Source of the DNA: Bailinhaonella thermotolerans
Lineage (GTDB): Bacteria; Actinomycetota; Actinomycetes; Streptosporangiales; Streptosporangiaceae
Direction: 5' to 3'
Assembly (NCBI RefSeq): GCF_003594875.1
Contig: NZ_QZEY01000010.1
Span: 124,001 to 188,000 of the forward strand
Length of the DNA: 64,000 nt
The notes beneath the pieces were generated by a model. That model saw nothing but the letters and a program-made list of their open reading frames with translations, was not told the DNA's origin and did no database searches. Made by a program: the position numbers and the translations under genes. Positions 61,367 through 64,000 of this stretch are shown piece by piece. How positions within the stretch are numbered: position 1 is the stretch's first letter; each line of letters starts with the position of its first letter.

Positions 61367-62305
61367 TCAGCGGGCGGCCTCGACGGCGCGGGCCACGTCC
61401 TCCTCCAGGAGGTCGTGGTTGAGCGCGATGGCCGCCGCCGAGGCCTGGCCCGCCGCGGTGATCACCTGGGCGCGGCGGTCGGCGACGTTGCCGATCGCCC
61501 ACAGGCCGGGGACGGTCGTCCGGCCGGCAGGGTCGGCGACGACCCAGCCGTCCTCGTCCGCCTCGGCCCCCAGGTCCGTGAACAGGCGGCTCTGGGGCAC
61601 CATGCGCGGGAAGACGAACACCGCGTCGCGCGGCACCGCCGTGCCGTCGGCCAGTTCGACGCCGCGCAGCCGGTCGTCGCCGGTGATCAGGCCCTTGACC
61701 GTGCCCTCGACCAGGCGCACGCCCCTGGCCGCGAGGCGCTCGCGGTCCTCGTCCGCCGGCTTGAGCGTGTGCGTGAAGAGGACCACGTCGTCGGTCCAGA
61801 GCGTCAGCAGCAGCGCGTGGTGCACGGACATCGGGCCGGTGCCGAGCACGCCGAGGGGCCGGTCGCGCACCTCGTACCCGTGGCAGTACGGGCAGTGCAG
61901 CAGGTCCTTGCCCCACCGCTCGCGCACCCCGGGGAGGTCCGGCAGCTCGTCGCGCAGCCCGGTCGCCACCATCACCCGCCGCGCCCGCAGCACGGGGCCG
62001 CCCGCCAGGTGCACGGCGAAGCCCGGCTCGATGTGGTCCACGCGGCCGTCGATGACGCTCACGCCGTACCCGGCGACCTCGGCCCGGCCCACCTCCAGCA
62101 ACGCCGACGGGGGCATGCCGTCCCGCGACAGGTATCCCCGCATGTGCGCGGCGGGGGCGTTGCGCGGCTCCCCGGCGTCCACCACGGCGACGCGCCGCCC
62201 GGGCACCCGGCCCAGCACCAGCGCCGCGCTCAGCCCGGCCGCCCCTCCGCCGATGATCACCACGTCGTAGTCGGCGCCGTTCTTCTTCGCCTCGTTCACG
62301 GCCAT
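61367..62305 (-). CDS. thioredoxin-reductase-like FAD/NAD(P) oxidoreductase
   Basis: A 312-residue flavoprotein with an FAD-binding GGGAAGLSAAL loop (about 19-29), the redox pair Cys138-Pro-Tyr-Cys141 in HCPYCHGYEV, a second dinucleotide loop LGTGPMS and a C-terminal GLWAIGNVAD FAD contact. The CPYC pair and size match thioredoxin-reductase relatives common in actinomycetes; the electron acceptor is unknown, and no thioredoxin gene is adjacent. Start is uncertain: ATG at 62314, ATG at 62305 or GTG at 62299 are in frame, the last best spaced from GGAGG. It is divergent from an XRE-cupin regulator. Confidence 0.88.
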   Translation of the reverse strand: MAVNEAKKNGADYDVVIIGGGAAGLSAALVLGRVPGRRVAVVDAGEPRNAPAAHMRGYLSRDGMPPSALLEVGRAEVAGYGVSVIDGRVDHIEPGFAVHLAGGPVLRARRVMVATGLRDELPDLPGVRERWGKDLLHCPYCHGYEVRDRPLGVLGTGPMSVHHALLLTLWTDDVVLFTHTLKPADEDRERLAARGVRLVEGTVKGLITGDDRLRGVELADGTAVPRDAVFVFPRMVPQSRLFTDLGAEADEDGWVVADPAGRTTVPGLWAIGNVADRRAQVITAAGQASAAAIALNHDLLEEDVARAVEAAR

Positions 62306-62345
62306 CACCTCCATGGCCGGACATTGCCCCGCGAGCCGCCGATGC

Positions 62346-62361
62346 GGCAACTTTTGTTGCC
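62346..62361. promoter_or_regulatory. perfect palindrome between the flavoprotein and XRE genes
   Basis: GGCAACTTTTGTTGCC, two 6-bp arms around TTTT, in the 79-bp divergent spacer and about 24 bp before the regulator's start. Likely the operator of the XRE-cupin protein, controlling both genes. Confidence 0.75.
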
Positions 62362-62384
62362 ATTTCCGGAACGTCCTGCTAGCA

Positions 62385-62987
62385 ATGGGCCGCATGCAGC
62401 ACTCACCCGCCATCGCCCAGGCCCTGACCGAGGTGGGACCCCGGCTGAAGCGGCTGCGCACCGAGCGCGGCGTCACCCTGTCCGCCCTGGCCGAGGCCAC
62501 CGGCATCTCCAAGAGCACCCTGTCCCGGCTGGAGTCCGGCCAGCGCCGGCCCAGCCTGGAACTCCTGCTCCCCATCGCGCAGGCCCACCAGGTCCCGCTG
62601 GACGACCTGGTCGGGGCCCCCGAGGTCGGCGACCCCCGCGTCCGCCTGACCCCGCGCAAGAACAACGGCTTCACGGTCATCCCGCTGACCCGCCAGCCGG
62701 CCCCCATCCAGGCCTGGAAGACGGTGATCCCGGCGGACCACACCGAGCCCAAGGTCGTGACGCACGAGGGTTACGAGTGGCTGTACGTCCTGGCCGGCCG
62801 CCTCCGCCTCATCCTCGCCGACCACGACCTCCTCCTCGGCCCCGGCGAGGCCGCCGAGTTCGACACCCGCCTCCCCCACTGGTTCGGCAGCGGCGGGCAG
62901 GGCCCGGTCGAGATCCTCAGCCTCTTCGGCCGCCAGGGCGAACGCATGCACGTCCGCGCCAAACCCCGACCCCGCGCCACCCCCTGA
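62385..62987 (+). CDS. XRE-family regulator with C-terminal cupin domain
   Basis: A 200-residue two-domain regulator: HTH (about 18-73: LKRLRTERGVTLSALAEATG, SKSTLSRLESGQRRPSLELL) and a cupin sensor (about 110-185: HEGYEWLYVLAGRLRLIL, LGPGEAAEFDTRLPHWFG). The start ATG lies right after TGCTAGCAAT with no ribosome site, suggesting a leaderless or nearly leaderless transcript; ATG at 62394 is the alternative. It probably senses a small ligand and controls the divergent flavoprotein. Confidence 0.9.
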   Translation: MGRMQHSPAIAQALTEVGPRLKRLRTERGVTLSALAEATGISKSTLSRLESGQRRPSLELLLPIAQAHQVPLDDLVGAPEVGDPRVRLTPRKNNGFTVIPLTRQPAPIQAWKTVIPADHTEPKVVTHEGYEWLYVLAGRLRLILADHDLLLGPGEAAEFDTRLPHWFGSGGQGPVEILSLFGRQGERMHVRAKPRPRATP

Positions 62988-63232
62988 CCGGCCCAGCGCC
63001 CACCCCGCCAGCCTCCCTCCGCTTTCCATCCGCCGCCCCGTCCCGCCCGTGGTCTCGCGGTTCGGCACCCGCCCGCTCCCGGCCCGAGGCATCCGGGGGC
63101 GCCGGCCTCGGGGCCGAATTGCACGATCGCGGGAAGAGGGCGCGGGGTTCGCTTTTCATTGGGGATGCGAATTCCTGGGGTCGCTTCAGGCTTTAACGCC
63201 ATTCGCGCCCCCGGGGGCTTTCACCTGGGGCT
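62988..63232. other. spacer before nadE
   Basis: Noncoding stretch of about 245 bp. The first half is GC-rich; from about 63140 it becomes AT-richer, leading into the nadE promoter. I see no gene or RNA element. Confidence 0.4.
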
Positions 63233-63250
63233 TGCGCAGTATAGTGCGCA
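63233..63250 (+). promoter_or_regulatory. near-perfect palindrome over the nadE -10 box
   Basis: TGCGCAGTATAGTGCGCA: TGCGCA arms flank TATA with one mismatched pair. The -10 hexamer TATAGT (63240-63245) is inside it, 6 bases before the ATG. This predicts a leaderless nadE transcript whose start would be blocked by a bound repressor, for example an NAD-biosynthesis regulator. Confidence 0.65.
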
Positions 63251-63251
63251 G

Positions 63252-64000
63252 ATGTCTAATCTTCGTGAGCGGATTATCGCTGAGCTCGGCGTCAGGTCGT
63301 CCATTGTTCCCAAGGTGGAAATCCGGCGGCGGATCGATTTCCTGAAGGACTACCTGAGGGCCAGCCGCTCCACGGGGTTCGTGCTGGGCGTGAGCGGGGG
63401 GCAGGACAGCACGCTGGCGGGGCGGCTCTGCCAGCTCGCCGCCGAGGAGGCGCGGGACGAGGGGCTTGAGGCCGTGTTCGTCGCGGTGCGGCTGCCGTAC
63501 GGCGTGCAGGCGGACGAGCACGACGCGCGGATCGCGCTGGACTTCATCCGGCCGGACCGGTCGATCGTGGTCAACGTGAAGCCCGGCGCGGACGCGACCG
63601 CCGCCGAGACGGCCGCCGCGATGCGGGAGCTGCCGGGCGAGGACGGGACGCTGCGGGACTTCGTGCGCGGCAACATCAAGGCCCGCGAGCGCATGGTGAT
63701 CCAGTACGCCATCGCCGGGCAGGCGCGCATGCTGGTCGTGGGCACCGACCACGCGGCCGAGGCGGTGACCGGCTTCTTCACCAAGTACGGCGACGGCGGC
63801 GCGGACGTCATCCCGCTGACCGGCCTGACCAAGCGCCAGGGCCGCGCCCTGCTCCAGGAGCTGGGCGCGCCGCCGAGCACCTGGCAGAAGGTGCCGACCG
63901 CCGACCTGGAGGACGAGCGCCCCGCGCTCCCCGACGAGGAGGCGCTCGGCCTGACGTACGCCCAGATCGACGCCTACCTGGAAGGCGCCGACGTCCCGCC
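63252..64000 (+). CDS. nadE: ammonia-dependent NAD+ synthetase (3' end outside window)
   Basis: Last step of NAD synthesis: nicotinate adenine dinucleotide plus ammonia and ATP to NAD+. The visible 249 residues carry the ATP pyrophosphatase P-loop [15 protein letters not shown] (about residues 46-60), [30 protein letters not shown] and [24 protein letters not shown], all NadE hallmarks. No glutaminase domain precedes it, so it is the short, ammonia-dependent type. The ATG directly follows the -10 box, without a ribosome site. Confidence 0.95.
   Translation, partial: MSNLRERIIAELGVRSSIVPKVEIRRRIDFLKDYLRASRSTGFVLGVSGGQDSTLAGRLCQLAAEEARDEGLEAVFVAVRLPYGVQADEHDARIALDFIRPDRSIVVNVKPGADATAAETAAAMRELPGEDGTLRDFVRGNIKARERMVIQYAIAGQARMLVVGTDHAAEAVTGFFTKYGDGGADVIPLTGLTKRQGRALLQELGAPPSTWQKVPTADLEDERPALPDEEALGLTYAQIDAYLEGADVP

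Overview
The window is very GC-rich DNA with dense, tightly packed genes and frequent GTG (and at least one TTG) starts. It carries typical filamentous-actinomycete families: an AfsR/SARP regulator, ECF42 with a DGPF partner, furA-katG, narGHJI, kdpFABCDE and a binding protein-dependent sugar importer without its own ATPase. I infer an actinomycete, probably of the Streptosporangiales (Streptosporangium, Nonomuraea or Actinomadura-like). The genus cannot be fixed from the sequence alone. A CCGTACGG-type palindrome recurs in many intergenic spacers.

Layout. (1) 0-8.9 kb: a partial enoyl-CoA hydratase, a small membrane protein behind an operator array, the narGHJI respiratory nitrate reductase operon (minus strand), and a divergent HPP-family membrane protein that may move nitrite. 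(2) 9-14 kb: a VOC protein, a DGPF/ECF42 sigma-factor pair, and furA-katG behind a clear palindrome. (3) 14-21.9 kb: a membrane-anchored NACHT NTPase with glycine-zipper membrane segments, a DUF998 protein, a SARP/NB-ARC regulator fused to an apparently dead alpha/beta-hydrolase, a RibD/DHFR-like reductase, a GNAT enzyme and an MFS gene remnant. (4) 22-30.2 kb: the complete potassium-uptake operon kdpFABCDE, preceded by a 27-residue ORF. (5) 30.2-42.4 kb: an erythromycin-esterase-like protein with its divergent regulator, a pentapeptide-repeat membrane protein, an MFS exporter with its divergent regulator, a secreted SGNH hydrolase with lectin repeats, a TetR/DsbA-like pair with a three-copy operator, a 53-bp tandem repeat array, and a YdeI-like protein.

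(6) 42.4-61.2 kb is the most coherent system: a divergent catabolic locus that looks built for high-mannose N-glycans. A secreted GH85 endo-beta-N-acetylglucosaminidase would release glycans from glycoproteins. A lipoprotein binding protein with two permeases would import them. Two cytoplasmic GH38 alpha-mannosidases and a GH5 enzyme resembling the N-glycan core beta-mannosidases would trim them to mannose and GlcNAc. A ROK kinase and ManA would feed the sugars into glycolysis. A LacI repressor sits at the centre, and related 14-bp pseudo-palindromes lie before the importer, the GH5 gene and the second GH38 gene. A histidine-rich protein of unknown role is translationally coupled to the large GH38.

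(7) 61.2-64 kb: a thioredoxin-reductase-like flavoprotein divergent from an XRE-cupin regulator over a perfect palindrome, and nadE (truncated by the window end) with a palindrome over its -10 box. I found no rRNA, tRNA, CRISPR array, insertion sequence or prophage.
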